A DNA stretch of 64,000 bases from Streptomyces spiramyceticus (GCF_028807635.1 NZ_JARBAX010000001.1:3302501-3366500), one strand, 5' to 3'. Shown: positions 28,552 through 37,971, counted from the first letter of the stretch. The notes: generated from the sequence alone by a model not told the origin. Program-made: numbers and translations.

Positions 28552-30156
28552 TCAGGCCTTCGGCTCCTCCAGGCGCGGGAACAGCACCGCGCCCTTCGTC
28601 ACCGTCGCGCCCGCCGGGAGCTGCCCCCACGTGCCCGCGTCCTGGACCCGCTGGTCGGCGAGGGCGCCCAGCGGGGCCTCCGCGCCGAGGGAGTCCCACA
28701 GCTTCTGGGAGGTCTCCGGCATGACGGGGTTGAGCAGGACGGCCATGGCGCGCAGCGACTCGGCGGCCGTGTAGAGGATCGTCGCGAGGCGGGCCTGGCC
28801 CTCCGGCGAGTCGTCCTTGGCGACCTTCCACGGCTCCTGCTCCGTGATGTAGCCGTTGACCTGCTTCACGAAGTCGAAGACCGCCAGGATGCCGCCCTGG
28901 TAGTCCAGCTCCTCGCCGATCTTCCGGTCGGCCTCGGCAACCGCCTTGGCGAGCCCGTCGTGGACCGCCTTCTCCGCGTCACCGGCCGCCGTCGCCGCGG
29001 GCAGCGCGCCGCCGAAGTACTTGCCGACCATGGCGGCCACGCGCGAGGCGAGGTTGCCGTAGTCGTTGGCGAGCTCGGAGGTGTAGCGGGCGGTGAAGTC
29101 CTCCCACGAGAAGGAGCCGTCCTGGCCGAAGGCGATGGCGCGCAGGAAGTACCAGCGGTAGGCGTCGACGCCGAAGTGCGACGTGAGGTCCTGCGGCTTG
29201 ATGCCGGTCAGGTTCGACTTCGACATCTTCTCGCCGCCGACCATCAGCCAGCCGTTGGCCGCGACCCGGCCGGGGACCGGCAGGCCCTGCGCCATCAGCA
29301 TGGCGGGCCAGATGATCGCGTGGAAGCGCAGGATGTCCTTGCCGATGAGGTGCACGTCGGCCGGGAACGTCTCGTCGAACTTCGCCGGGTTCTCGTTGTA
29401 GCCGACGGCCGTCGCGTAATTGAGGAGCGCGTCGACCCACACGTAGATGACGTGCTTCTCGTCCCACGGGATCGGGATGCCCCAGTCGAACGTGGAGCGC
29501 GAGATCGAGAGGTCCTGCATGCCCTGCTTGACGAAGTTCACGACCTCGTTGCGGGCGGACTCGGGCTGGATGAAGCCGGGGTTCTGCTCGTAGAACTCCA
29601 GCAGCTTCGGGCCGTACTCGCTGAGCTTGAAGAAGTAGTTCTCCTCCTTGAGGATCTCCACCGGCTTCTTGTGGACCGGGCAGAGCTTCACGCCCTGCTC
29701 GTCCTCGATCAGATCGCCGGGGAGCTTGTACTCCTCGCAGCCCACGCAGTACGGGCCTTCGTACCCGCCCTTGTAGATCTCGCCCTTGTCGTACAGGTCC
29801 TGCACGAACTCCTGCACACGGTCCGTGTGCCGCTTCTCCGTCGTACGGATGAAGTCGTCGTTCGCGATGTTGAGGTGCTCCCAGAGGGGCTTCCAGGCCT
29901 CCTCGACGAGCTTGTCGCACCACTCCTGCGGGCTGACGCCGTTCGCTTCGGCAGTGCGCATGATCTTCTGACCGTGCTCGTCCGTGCCGGTGAGGTACCA
30001 CACCTTCTCGCCGCGCTGACGGTGCCAGCGCGTGAGCACGTCCCCTGCAACGGTCGTGTAGGCGTGGCCCAGGTGAGGAGCGTCGTTGACGTAGTAAATC
30101 GGGGTCGTGACGTAGAACGCCTTCGTCCCCTGCTTCTCGGATCCAGTGGCCGCCAT
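28552..30156 (-). CDS. metG: Methionyl-tRNA synthetase
   Basis: A 534-residue class I synthetase that charges tRNA-Met. The HIGH-like motif is H-L-G-H near residue 29 and the K-M-S-K-S loop near residue 304. A zinc-knuckle C-V-G-C … L-C-P-V-H lies near residues 133-160. The C-terminal helical anticodon-binding domain is complete; there is no extra tRNA-binding (Trbp111-like) extension. ATG 30156 (M-A-A-T-G-S-E-K-Q-G) is preferred over ATG 30189 because the catalytic fold begins right after it. Stands alone between a terminator and the divergent receiver gene. Confidence 0.97.
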   Translation of the reverse strand: MAATGSEKQGTKAFYVTTPIYYVNDAPHLGHAYTTVAGDVLTRWHRQRGEKVWYLTGTDEHGQKIMRTAEANGVSPQEWCDKLVEEAWKPLWEHLNIANDDFIRTTEKRHTDRVQEFVQDLYDKGEIYKGGYEGPYCVGCEEYKLPGDLIEDEQGVKLCPVHKKPVEILKEENYFFKLSEYGPKLLEFYEQNPGFIQPESARNEVVNFVKQGMQDLSISRSTFDWGIPIPWDEKHVIYVWVDALLNYATAVGYNENPAKFDETFPADVHLIGKDILRFHAIIWPAMLMAQGLPVPGRVAANGWLMVGGEKMSKSNLTGIKPQDLTSHFGVDAYRWYFLRAIAFGQDGSFSWEDFTARYTSELANDYGNLASRVAAMVGKYFGGALPAATAAGDAEKAVHDGLAKAVAEADRKIGEELDYQGGILAVFDFVKQVNGYITEQEPWKVAKDDSPEGQARLATILYTAAESLRAMAVLLNPVMPETSQKLWDSLGAEAPLGALADQRVQDAGTWGQLPAGATVTKGAVLFPRLEEPKA

Positions 30157-30270
30157 GGGCGAAATCCTAACGGCCCGCGGGTGATCCACTCACACGCATA
30201 AATCCCGAGGAGACCTTTGCGAAACCTGTGATCGCGTAGCAAGGACAGATCCTGGGAGGAGTCGGTCAAG

Positions 30271-30642
30271 ATGCGGGTACTGGTTGCCGAGGACGAAGAG
30301 GTACTGGCCGAGGCGGTGGCCACCGGACTGCGGCGGGCTGGTTTCACCGTCGACACCGTCTACAGCGGAGACGCCGCCCTTGCCTACCTGGCGCTGCACG
30401 ACTACGAGGTGATCGTCCTCGACCGCGATCTGCCGCGCGTCCACGGGGACGACGTCGCGCGCAAGCTGGTCGCCGGGGCCTCCCGGACTCGGATCCTGAT
30501 GCTGACCGCCGCCAGTGCCATGGAGGACCGGGTGGCGGGGCTGGACCTGGGGGCCGACGACTATCTGGGCAAGCCGTTCGGGTTTCCCGAGCTGGTCTCG
30601 CGGGTCCGGGCGCTCGGCCGCCGTTGCGGTGAGCGGGGCTGA
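30271..30642 (+). CDS. Receiver-only (truncated) response regulator
   Basis: A 123-residue protein that matches the N-terminal half of an OmpR/CutR-type response regulator. Acidic residues D8/E9, phospho-acceptor D51 in V-L-D-R-D-L-P, T in M-L-T-A-A and K in G-K-P-F are all present, so the receiver fold should be functional. It stops right after R-V-R-A-L-G-R-R, where relatives continue with a winged-helix DNA-binding domain, and no histidine kinase follows. A hairpin terminator begins 19 nt after the stop. Either a single-domain regulator or the remains of a deletion. Start ATG 30271 has GGGAGG about 11 nt upstream. Confidence 0.85.
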   Translation: MRVLVAEDEEVLAEAVATGLRRAGFTVDTVYSGDAALAYLALHDYEVIVLDRDLPRVHGDDVARKLVAGASRTRILMLTAASAMEDRVAGLDLGADDYLGKPFGFPELVSRVRALGRRCGERG

Positions 30643-30660
30643 GGGGCGAGAGGCGAGATG

Positions 30661-30706
30661 ACAGTGACGGCGGTGCCCGCCCGGAGGGGGGCACCGCCGT
30701 CACTGT
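30661..30706. terminator. Bidirectional terminator between the receiver gene and the VWA gene
   Basis: Perfect 17-bp stem ACAGTGACGGCGGTGCC with a 12-nt loop between two converging stop codons. Confidence 0.85.
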
Positions 30707-30759
30707 GAAGCTGCCGACCGGCTGATGTGCGTTTGTGCGTTTGCGGGTGCGGGTTTGCG

Positions 30760-32700
30760 TTAGCTGGTCAGACCGGTGACGAGCTGTGCGTACAGCTCGT
30801 CGTCCGCGACCTCGCGGGGGGCCGGTCCCGCGTGGAAGAACGCGGCGTTCGGGACGTCCAACTTCCTGAGGAAGTCGAAGCCCTTCGCGTCGTGCTCGCC
30901 GAACGCGACGAACTGCCAGAACAGCGGCTTGTCGGCGACCTCGGCGAGCGCCTGCTTGGCGGGCTGCTTGGCGTCGGGAGGGCCGTCCGTCTGGAAGACG
31001 ACGAGGGCGGGCCTGTCGCTGCCGGACTTCTCGTAGTGCGTGACGACTTCCTCGACGGCACGGTGGTAGCTCGTACGCCCCATGTGCCCGAGCTCGGCGT
31101 GGACGGCGTCGATGCGGCCCTCGTGGTCGGTGAGGCTTACGTCGGCGGTGCCGTCGATGTCGGTCGAGAAGAAGACGACGTGCACGGCGGCGTCCTCGGT
31201 GAGGTGCGCGGCGAGTGCGACCGTCTGGTCGGCGAGGTGTTGGGCGCTGCCGTCCTTGTAGAACGACCGCATGGATCCGGAGCGGTCGAGCACGAGGTAG
31301 ACGTCGGCCCGGACGCCGTCCAGCTCCTTGGCCTTGAGGGCGGCCCCGGCGGCCTCGTAGTGAGCAACGAGCCGAGGCGCACGCGCTGCGACGTCACCTT
31401 GCGCGGCAGCGACCCCGGGCCCGCCCGGGGCGGTCGCGGCTTCGCCGACGGTGACCGGCTGGGGCTGTGCGGTGGCGTCGACCTCCGCCACGACGACCGG
31501 CTTGGCGGTGTCTACTGCGGCGGCTACCGGCTCGACCTCGGCCTCGGTTTCTGCCGCAGCGACCGGCTCCGCCTGGGCGGTGACTTCGGCGGCGACCGGC
31601 TCGGGCTCGGCTTCGACGATCGGCTCGGGCTCGGCGGGGGCAGCGGCAGCGACCGGCTCGACCTCGACGGTCGACTCGACTTCTGCTTCTGTCGCGGCGG
31701 CTACGGCGTCGACCTCCGCCACGGCGACGGGCTCGGTCTTGCCCTCAGGCTCGGCTTCGCCTGCCGCGGCGACCGGCTCGGCGGTGACTACCGCGGCGGG
31801 TACCAGCTCGACCTCGGCCTCGTTCTCCGCCGCAGCGACCCGCTTCGTCTCGGCGGGCGCCTCGGCGGCAAGCGGCTCGGGCTCTACGTCAGAGGTCGGC
31901 TCGGCCTCGTCTTGCCCCTCCGACTCGCCGTCGGTGGCGGCTACGGGCTCGGCCTCGGCCTTCGGCTCGGCGTCGCCTGCTACCGGGGCTGTCTCGGGCG
32001 CGGCTTCGGCGGCGACCGGCTCGGTGTGGGCCTTCGGCTCGGCAACCGGCTCCGCCTTGGCCTCCGGCTCCCCAACGGAGGCGGCTACGAGCTCTGCCTC
32101 GGTCTCGCCTGCGGCGGCGACCGGCTCGGTGGTCGCAACCGTTTCTGCGGCGGCGACCGGCTCCGCCTCCGCCCTCGGGGCCGTCTCAGGCGTGGCTTCG
32201 GCCGCGGTCGGTTCCGGCTTCGCCGTCGGTTCCGGGTGGGGGTCGTCCCTTGTCGGGGTTGCCTGGGCCGGGACCACCGGGGTTGGCGGTGGGGTGACCG
32301 GGGTGGACTGGGCCGGGACGTTCGGGGTTGAGGGGGGTGTCTGTGCGCGGGGCGGGGTCGGGTTGTCGAAGGCCGCCGCCACCAGGTCCGATGCGATGCC
32401 CGGCTTCGAGGAGTTCGTCACCCGCTCCGGTGACTTGTCCGTGGAAGTCGGGTTCTCGGGCGCCGGCGAGTCCTTGTCGGCCGCCGTTTCGTCCTTCTTG
32501 GCCGGAGCCGGGACCGAAGCCACCGTCTCCTTGGTCCGTTCCGGCGCAGATTCCGCTTCCGGCGCGGAGGCCGGTTCCGGCGTACGTTCGGCCTGGGACG
32601 GAACGGAAGCTGCCGCCGAGGTCTCCCGTGCCGGCGGCTGCTCGTTGCTCTCCGCTCGATCGCGTCCGAACACCTTGCGCAGCAAGCTCCGAATGCCCAT
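30760..32700 (-). CDS. VWA-domain protein, TerF-like, with long Ala/Glu/Pro-rich linker
   Basis: A 646-residue protein. A short basic N-terminus ([14 protein letters not shown]) is followed by about 400 residues of low-complexity Glu/Ala/Pro/Val repeats (E-P-V-A-A-A-E-like units) and then a von Willebrand A domain (about 440-640) with a complete MIDAS start D-R-S-G-S. The VWA part resembles the TerF/TerY type found in tellurium-resistance-like operons. The start at 32700 has AAAGG 9 nt upstream; ATG 32718 is an alternative. No signal peptide. A role in a stress-related metal-ion-dependent complex is inferred from family only. The linker is made of simple DNA repeats and is likely to vary between strains. 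Confidence 0.8.
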   Translation of the reverse strand: MGIRSLLRKVFGRDRAESNEQPPARETSAAASVPSQAERTPEPASAPEAESAPERTKETVASVPAPAKKDETAADKDSPAPENPTSTDKSPERVTNSSKPGIASDLVAAAFDNPTPPRAQTPPSTPNVPAQSTPVTPPPTPVVPAQATPTRDDPHPEPTAKPEPTAAEATPETAPRAEAEPVAAAETVATTEPVAAAGETEAELVAASVGEPEAKAEPVAEPKAHTEPVAAEAAPETAPVAGDAEPKAEAEPVAATDGESEGQDEAEPTSDVEPEPLAAEAPAETKRVAAAENEAEVELVPAAVVTAEPVAAAGEAEPEGKTEPVAVAEVDAVAAATEAEVESTVEVEPVAAAAPAEPEPIVEAEPEPVAAEVTAQAEPVAAAETEAEVEPVAAAVDTAKPVVVAEVDATAQPQPVTVGEAATAPGGPGVAAAQGDVAARAPRLVAHYEAAGAALKAKELDGVRADVYLVLDRSGSMRSFYKDGSAQHLADQTVALAAHLTEDAAVHVVFFSTDIDGTADVSLTDHEGRIDAVHAELGHMGRTSYHRAVEEVVTHYEKSGSDRPALVVFQTDGPPDAKQPAKQALAEVADKPLFWQFVAFGEHDAKGFDFLRKLDVPNAAFFHAGPAPREVADDELYAQLVTGLTS

Positions 32701-32813
32701 GGGCGAGGCCTTTCGCATGAGTTGGGTGCGATGCACGTCCGCACCCGGGGGATGATCCCTGGCCAGGGCGGACACGTAAGGTTAGCGGCCGCTCCCGCTG
32801 ATCTTCGGGAGGG

Positions 32814-33152
32814 TCAGGCGTGCCGCGCCAGTTCCAGGCGCGCGCGGCTCGCGTCGGCGAACACCGATGCCAGATGCGCCCCCTCAGGGCGCCCCGGCGC
32901 GAAGATACCGGCCGCGTCAGCGCGTACCACCAACATGGCATGTGCGTCGATCACTTCCGAGACGCCACGCGACTCGATCGTGTCCCACCAGGCGTCCAGA
33001 TTCCGGCCGAACCACTCGGGCAGCCCGCACGGCCCGGCCACCGCGTCCCAGAAGTCGTCCAGTGAGTCGAGCGGCACGCCGCGCAGATCCACTGTGAGGG
33101 AGTTGGGAGGGAGGGGGTCCGGTGGGTCCACGTCGTTCGCAGCGTCGCGCAT
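32814..33152 (-). CDS. Barstar-family (RNase inhibitor-like) protein
   Basis: A 112-residue protein matching the barstar fold: V-D-L-R-G-V near residue 22, L-D-D-F-W-D-A-V, L-P-E-W-F-G-R-N-L-D-A-W-W-D and a C-terminal helix. Barstars bind and block barnase-type ribonucleases or related toxins. No ribonuclease gene is next to it, so it may act on a distant partner or have another role, which is common in Streptomyces. ATG 33152 is taken because the fold starts right after; the frame is open to 33359 but lacks conservation. It lies 113 bp upstream of the VWA gene on the same strand. Confidence 0.85.
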   Translation of the reverse strand: MRDAANDVDPPDPLPPNSLTVDLRGVPLDSLDDFWDAVAGPCGLPEWFGRNLDAWWDTIESRGVSEVIDAHAMLVVRADAAGIFAPGRPEGAHLASVFADASRARLELARHA

Positions 33153-33198
33153 GGATGTGGAGCCTAACTGGCCGGTCAACTCCCGCTCGGCCCTCGCG

Positions 33199-33221
33199 CA
33201 TTCACCCCGCGTTAACCCATT
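33199..33221 (+). promoter_or_regulatory. PHO-box-like direct repeat upstream of phoX
   Basis: GCATTCACCCC followed at an 11-bp period by GCGTTAACCCA. The Streptomyces PhoP box is built of 11-bp units of the form GTTCACC-plus-4, so this is a plausible two-unit PhoP site 113 bp upstream of the phosphatase start. Confidence 0.55.
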
Positions 33222-33333
33222 GTCCGCCGGATCGCGGGCGTACGCCCCTAACGTCTCGCCCGTACACATTCCGACACGATGTCGGCGCAGGGCGCGCCGA
33301 GAAACAGCCCGTACAGCACCTTTGGAGGGGTCC

Positions 33334-35394
33334 GTGCGCAATCTGCTGCCGCTGCTCAACTCGCCGCACTCGGGTGGGCGCTCCGCGCTGACCTGTCGTT
33401 ACCGCTGCGGAGACGCCTGCTTCCAGGAGGTCCCGAACACCAGCGACAACGAGTACGTCGGCGACGTCATAGCCGGCGCGCTGTCAAGACGCTCGATGAT
33501 GCGCGCCGCCGCCGTCGTGACCGTCGCCGCTGCCGCCGGCACCGCGGCAGTCGCCGGCCCCGGAGCCCCGAAGGCCGTGGCCGCCGAAGCCGACCTCCGC
33601 AGCAGGCCCCAGGCCGGCGCGACCTCCACCTCCGCCCGCGGGCTGCGCTTCGCCGCCGTCGCGCCCAACACCACCGACGCCGTGACCGTCCCCGACGGCT
33701 ACGCGCAGAACGTCGTCATCCGCTGGGGCGAACCGATCCTGCGCGGGGCGCCCGCCTTCGACGCGGACAACCAGACCGCCAAGGCGCAGGCCGGCCAGTT
33801 CGGCTACAACAACGACTTCCTCTCCCTGCTCCCGCTGCACAGCGAGCACGGCCGCCAGGTACTCGTCGCCAACCACGAGTACACGGACGAAATCCTGATG
33901 TTCAAGGGATACGACCCGGCCAAGCCGACCCGCGAGCAGGTCGAGATCGCCTGGGCCGCGCACGGCCTGTCCGTCGTGGTCGTCCAGGAGGAGCGCAAGT
34001 CCGGCAAGCTCACGCCGGTCACCTGCCACCACCTGAACCGCCGCCTCACCGCGACGTCCGAGTTCAAGCTGACGGGCCCCGCCGCGGGCAGCGCGCTGCT
34101 CAAGACGTCCGCCGACCCGACCGGCACCAAGGTCCTCGGCACGCTCAACAACTGCGCCGGCGGCACCACCCCGTGGGGCACGACCCTGCACGGCGAGGAG
34201 AACTTCAACCAGTACTTCGCCAACGGCTCCAGCGCCACCGACAAGCGGTACGGCATCTCCACCGGCGCCACCGAGCGCAAGTGGGAGCTGTTCGACAAGC
34301 GCTTCGACGTCAAGCAGGAGCCGAACGAGCCGCACCGCCAGGGCTGGGTCGTCGAGCTCGACCCGTACGACCCGGACGCGGTGCCGCGCAAGCACACCGC
34401 GCTCGGCCGCTTCAAGCACGAGGCCGCGCAGCCCCGCCTGACCGCTGACGGCCGCCCGGTCGTCTACATGGGCGACGACGAGCGCTTCGACTACTTCTAC
34501 AAGTTCGTCTCGTCGAAGCGGATGAAGAAGGGCAGCTCGCGGGCCGCTCGCGAGCACAACCTGACCCTCCTCGACGAGGGCACGCTGTACGTCGCCAAGA
34601 TCACCGGCGACTCCCCCGGCGAGATCGACGGCACCGGCAAGCTCCCGAACGACGGCGAGTTCGACGGCAGCGGCGTCTGGATCCCGCTCGCCACCGGCAC
34701 CACCTCGCACGTCCCCGGCATGACCGCCGAAGAGGTGTACGTCTTCACCCGCCTGGCCGGGGACAAGGTCGGCGCCACCAAGATGGACCGCCCCGAGGAC
34801 GTCGAGCCGAGCCCCCGCACGGGACGCGTGTACGTCGCGCTGACGAACAACACCGACCGCGGCAAGCCCGGCAAGGCGGGCGCCGACGAGGCCAACCCGC
34901 GCAACCTCAACAAGCACGGCCAGATCCTGGAGCTCGCCGAGCACTGGGACGACCCCGCCTCGGACGGCTTCGCCTGGCGGCTCTTCCTGGTCGCGGGCGA
35001 CCCGGAGGACCCGGCGACGTACTTCGCGGGCTTCCCCAAGGAGAAGGTCAGCCCCATCTCCTGCCCGGACAATGTCGCGTTCGACCCGCACGGCAACCTG
35101 TGGATCTCGACGGACGGCAACCAGCTCGGCTCGCACGACGGCCTGTTCGGCGTGGCGACGCGGGGCGAGCGGCGCGGTGAGCTGAAGCAGTTCCTGACGG
35201 TGCCGAAGGGCGCGGAGACCTGCGGCCCGATCGTCCAGGACCGCCGGGTGCTCGTCGCGGTGCAGCACCCGGGCGAGATCGACGGCGCGTCCGTCGAGAA
35301 GCCGGCGTCGGCGTGGCCGGACGGACCGGGCAAGCTCGTGCGCCCGTCGGTCGTCGCGGTCTACCGCAAGGACGGCCGCAACATCGGCGTCTGA
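33334..35394 (+). CDS. PhoX-family (DUF839) alkaline phosphatase, Tat-exported
   Basis: A 686-residue protein of the PhoX family, calcium/iron-dependent secreted phosphatases that release phosphate from organic esters. A Cys-rich leader (C-R-Y-R-C-G-D-A-C) precedes a twin-arginine signal at residues 51-75 (S-R-R-S-M-M-R and an Ala/Val-rich core). The mature part has the family's E-H-G-R-Q-V-L-V-A-N-H-E-Y and L-H-G-E-E-N-F-N-Q-Y metal and phosphate-binding segments. GTG 33334 is chosen with GGAGGGG 3 nt upstream; the larger frame back to 32722 is antisense to barstar. Likely induced under phosphate starvation through the PHO-box-like site. Confidence 0.92.
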   Translation: MRNLLPLLNSPHSGGRSALTCRYRCGDACFQEVPNTSDNEYVGDVIAGALSRRSMMRAAAVVTVAAAAGTAAVAGPGAPKAVAAEADLRSRPQAGATSTSARGLRFAAVAPNTTDAVTVPDGYAQNVVIRWGEPILRGAPAFDADNQTAKAQAGQFGYNNDFLSLLPLHSEHGRQVLVANHEYTDEILMFKGYDPAKPTREQVEIAWAAHGLSVVVVQEERKSGKLTPVTCHHLNRRLTATSEFKLTGPAAGSALLKTSADPTGTKVLGTLNNCAGGTTPWGTTLHGEENFNQYFANGSSATDKRYGISTGATERKWELFDKRFDVKQEPNEPHRQGWVVELDPYDPDAVPRKHTALGRFKHEAAQPRLTADGRPVVYMGDDERFDYFYKFVSSKRMKKGSSRAAREHNLTLLDEGTLYVAKITGDSPGEIDGTGKLPNDGEFDGSGVWIPLATGTTSHVPGMTAEEVYVFTRLAGDKVGATKMDRPEDVEPSPRTGRVYVALTNNTDRGKPGKAGADEANPRNLNKHGQILELAEHWDDPASDGFAWRLFLVAGDPEDPATYFAGFPKEKVSPISCPDNVAFDPHGNLWISTDGNQLGSHDGLFGVATRGERRGELKQFLTVPKGAETCGPIVQDRRVLVAVQHPGEIDGASVEKPASAWPDGPGKLVRPSVVAVYRKDGRNIGV

Positions 35395-35418
35395 TCCCAG
35401 CTGTCCTTCAGCAGGTCA

Positions 35419-36396
35419 TCAAGAGGTGGCGCCCGTCTGCCGGCGCCACCTCTTGAACTGTTCCGCCGCATCCCCCGTGTACGACCACGGAACCCGCGCC
35501 GCCCGCCGGCCCAGCAGCGTGAAGACCTCCCGCGCCTCGTCCGGCAGGCCCGCGTAACAGGCGGCATGGGCAAGGTAGTTGAGCTCGCCGACCTCCTCGG
35601 GGGCGACGGGGCTGCCCGGTGTGCGGCCGCCCAGCCAGCGCTCCCGCGTCCGGCGCACCTCCGTCACCGCGAGTTCGTGGTGCCAGTGCTGGTCGAAGCC
35701 GCGCACCGGGCGTCCGCGCGCCGCCGCGGCGACGTACCGGTACTCCTCCACCCGCGCGATCTGCACCAGCACCGGCAGCGGCGACCCGGCCGGGGCCGCG
35801 CCCGCCGCGTCGCGGGCGAAGTCGTACATACGGCCGTGCGTGCCGTGCCAGCGCGCCGAGTGGTAGCGCAGGAGCTGCACATGGGCCTCGATGTTGTACG
35901 GGTCGCGGCGTCGCAACTCCTCCCACCAGTCCCGCAGTTCGGCCCGCCCCACCCCCTCCCCGTACAGCCGAGCCACGGTCAGCAGTGACACCCACGGCAT
36001 CGGGTCGGCGGGGCGCGCGTCCGCCGCGCTCAGGCAGGCCATGACGGCAACGTCGATACGGGCGCGGTCGACGCCGGCGCCGCGGCCCGCGTCGATGGCC
36101 TGGTTGAAGACACGTACGACCTCGGTCGCGGCCCGTAGCACCGCCGCGTCCGGATTGTCCGACTCGGCGGCCCGCCAGGCCTCCGCCACCGTGCTGCCCG
36201 CGGCCACGTGCGAGAGGAGGCGCAGGCGGTGCGTGCGCAGGGGCCAGTTGTCGCCCGTCGCGTGCAGCAGATCGCGCACGCCCTGCCAGCGGCCGATAAC
36301 GATGTCATGGCGGGCCTCGGTCAGCGGGCGGTCGCCGAAGTCCGGGTCGAAGTCGGGCTCGGAGCCGGACGATGAGAAGCGGCGGCGTACAGCCAT
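35419..36396 (-). CDS. Conserved Streptomyces hypothetical protein, probably helical-repeat
   Basis: A 325-residue Arg/Ala/Trp-rich soluble protein without a signal peptide. It begins M-A-V-R-R-R-F with AGGAGA 7 nt upstream of ATG 36396. The middle consists of alternating helices with W-x-x-L-L-x-V-A-R and A-x-x-A-C-Y-A-G-L-P-D-E-A-R-E patterns that look like TPR or SEL1-type repeats, suggesting a protein-binding scaffold. No enzyme motif. It shares the strand with the permease upstream (36471), 74 bp away, so co-transcription is possible. Function unknown. Confidence 0.7.
   Translation of the reverse strand: MAVRRRFSSSGSEPDFDPDFGDRPLTEARHDIVIGRWQGVRDLLHATGDNWPLRTHRLRLLSHVAAGSTVAEAWRAAESDNPDAAVLRAATEVVRVFNQAIDAGRGAGVDRARIDVAVMACLSAADARPADPMPWVSLLTVARLYGEGVGRAELRDWWEELRRRDPYNIEAHVQLLRYHSARWHGTHGRMYDFARDAAGAAPAGSPLPVLVQIARVEEYRYVAAAARGRPVRGFDQHWHHELAVTEVRRTRERWLGGRTPGSPVAPEEVGELNYLAHAACYAGLPDEAREVFTLLGRRAARVPWSYTGDAAEQFKRWRRQTGATS
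35420..35455. terminator. Bidirectional terminator between phoX and the converging gene
   Basis: 14-bp stem CAAGAGGTGGCGCC with an 8-nt loop. It overlaps the last codons (…G-A-T-S) of the reverse-strand gene, so the hairpin is partly coding. Confidence 0.8.
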
Positions 36397-36428
36397 CGGA
36401 GCGTCTCCTGCTCAGAGTGCGGTGAGAA

Positions 36429-36482
36429 GTCGGTTCAAACGTCGGTTCAACCGTCGGTTCAAACGTCGGTTCAGAAGTCGGT
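36429..36482. repeat. 12-bp tandem repeat at the 3' end of the permease gene
   Basis: Four copies of GTCGGTTCAAAC-like units plus a partial fifth. The permease stop (36471-36473) lies within the array, so copy number change could alter the C-terminal residues. Confidence 0.75.
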
Positions 36483-37946
36483 GGGGAGTCCGGCGTCGGC
36501 GTAATCCTTGCGTTCCGAACCGGAGTTGACGTGCGCGTCGTCGACGTGGATGGCTTGGGTGGCGTCGAGTCTGGCGGGGCTGTAGTACGCGCTGCCGCGG
36601 CGCCAGTACCAGAGCATCGGGAAGATTCCGGCCGCCAGGCCGCCGAGGCCGATCGCGATGGCCGCCGCGTTGAGCTCGGTGAGGGAGGCGGCGAAGACGC
36701 AGAACATGAAGAGCGAGCCGAGCAGCGGCCAGGCGCCGCCGAGGACGAAGTCCTTGACGGAGGTCAGCAGCGTCTTGCGGTACGCGACGACTGCGGCGAG
36801 GCCGGCCAGCCCGTAATAGAGGGTCGTCTGGAGGCCGATCGCGGCGAGGGCGTCGGCCATGATCTCCTCGGTCGAGCCGAGCGCGTTCGAGGCGACGAAG
36901 AGGAGGAGCGCGACCGTACCGACGACGGCGATCGCCACCCAGGGCGTGTTCCAGCGGCGGTGTACGACGCCGAGTGCGGCCGGCATCGTGCGGTCGCGGC
37001 CCATCGCGAAGAGTGAGCGTGTGACCTGGAGCAGGGTGGTTTCGAGGGTGGCGATGGTGGAGAGCACCACGGCCAGGACCATCAGCTTGCCGCCGACACC
37101 GGGCCAGATCGCACTGCCGAGGAGGGCCAGCACGTTCGTGTCGTGCGCCGAGATCTGCTTGCTGGTGAGGATGACATTGACGGCGATCGTGAAGACGACG
37201 AAGAGCAGGAAGACGACGCCGACGCCGACGAGCGAGGCGAGTCCGGCGGTCCTGCGGCTGTTGCGGGTCTCTTCGCTGAGGTTGCTGGTGACGTCCCAGC
37301 CCCAGTAGTAGAACGCGGCGATCAGCGTGCCGGCGGCGAAGCCGGAGAAGCCGTCGAAGTGGCTGAAGCCGAGCCAGGACCAGTCGAAGGTGGTCGCGGC
37401 GCCCTTGTGGAGGAGCGCGCCGAACGCGAAGAGGACGAGGATCGCGAGCTCGACGCCGGAGATGATCAGCTGGGCGCGGGCGGAGAGCCGTGCGCCGCCG
37501 AGCACGACGCCGAGCATCAGCAGGAACCATCCGGCGCCGGCGGCGGTGGCGAGCGCGGTGTTCGACGCGAGGTCCGGGTCGAAGAGGGAAAGCGTCATCT
37601 GACCCGCGGGAAGCGATCCGGCGACCATGAAGATCGTCGCGGCGACGACGAGGGCCCAGCCGCTGATGAAGCCGAGGAAGGGGTGCAGGGTGCGGCCGAC
37701 CCAGGAGTAGGTGGCGCCCGCATTGACGTCGATACGGCCGAGGCGGCCGAAGGCCAGGACGATGCCGAGCATGGGTATCGCGCAGTAGAGGAGGGCGGCC
37801 GGGCCGGCCAGGCCGACGGCGCCGACGAGAACAGCGGTGGTGGCGGCGAGCGAGTAGGCGGGGGCGCTGCCCGCCACGGCCATCACGATCGTTTCGAAGG
37901 TGCCGAGGACATTGGGCTGGAGCCCTCTGCCGGAGTTGTTGTTCAT
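36471..37946 (-). CDS. Amino-acid permease, APC superfamily
   Basis: A 491-residue integral membrane protein with twelve predicted helices. The first helix holds the G-S-A-P-A-Y-S unwound segment typical of APC transporters, and the T-S-N-L-S-E-E-T-R region near residue 240 is the conserved loop after helix 6. These carriers import amino acids or related amines with protons; the Streptomyces relatives are often annotated as polyamine or amino-acid uptake. ATG 37946 (M-N-N-N-S) has AAACAGG nearby. The gene is divergent from the S4 protein gene, and an imperfect inverted repeat at 37972 sits in its promoter region. Confidence 0.88.
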   Translation of the reverse strand: MNNNSGRGLQPNVLGTFETIVMAVAGSAPAYSLAATTAVLVGAVGLAGPAALLYCAIPMLGIVLAFGRLGRIDVNAGATYSWVGRTLHPFLGFISGWALVVAATIFMVAGSLPAGQMTLSLFDPDLASNTALATAAGAGWFLLMLGVVLGGARLSARAQLIISGVELAILVLFAFGALLHKGAATTFDWSWLGFSHFDGFSGFAAGTLIAAFYYWGWDVTSNLSEETRNSRRTAGLASLVGVGVVFLLFVVFTIAVNVILTSKQISAHDTNVLALLGSAIWPGVGGKLMVLAVVLSTIATLETTLLQVTRSLFAMGRDRTMPAALGVVHRRWNTPWVAIAVVGTVALLLFVASNALGSTEEIMADALAAIGLQTTLYYGLAGLAAVVAYRKTLLTSVKDFVLGGAWPLLGSLFMFCVFAASLTELNAAAIAIGLGGLAAGIFPMLWYWRRGSAYYSPARLDATQAIHVDDAHVNSGSERKDYADAGLPTDF

Positions 37947-37971
37947 GCCTGTTTCTCAACTGCTTCCGGAG

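Noticed and set aside
32722..35394. Forward frame of 890 codons extending phoX upstream
   Set aside because: The upstream part is antisense to barstar; GTG 33334 has a strong ribosome binding site and the family start.
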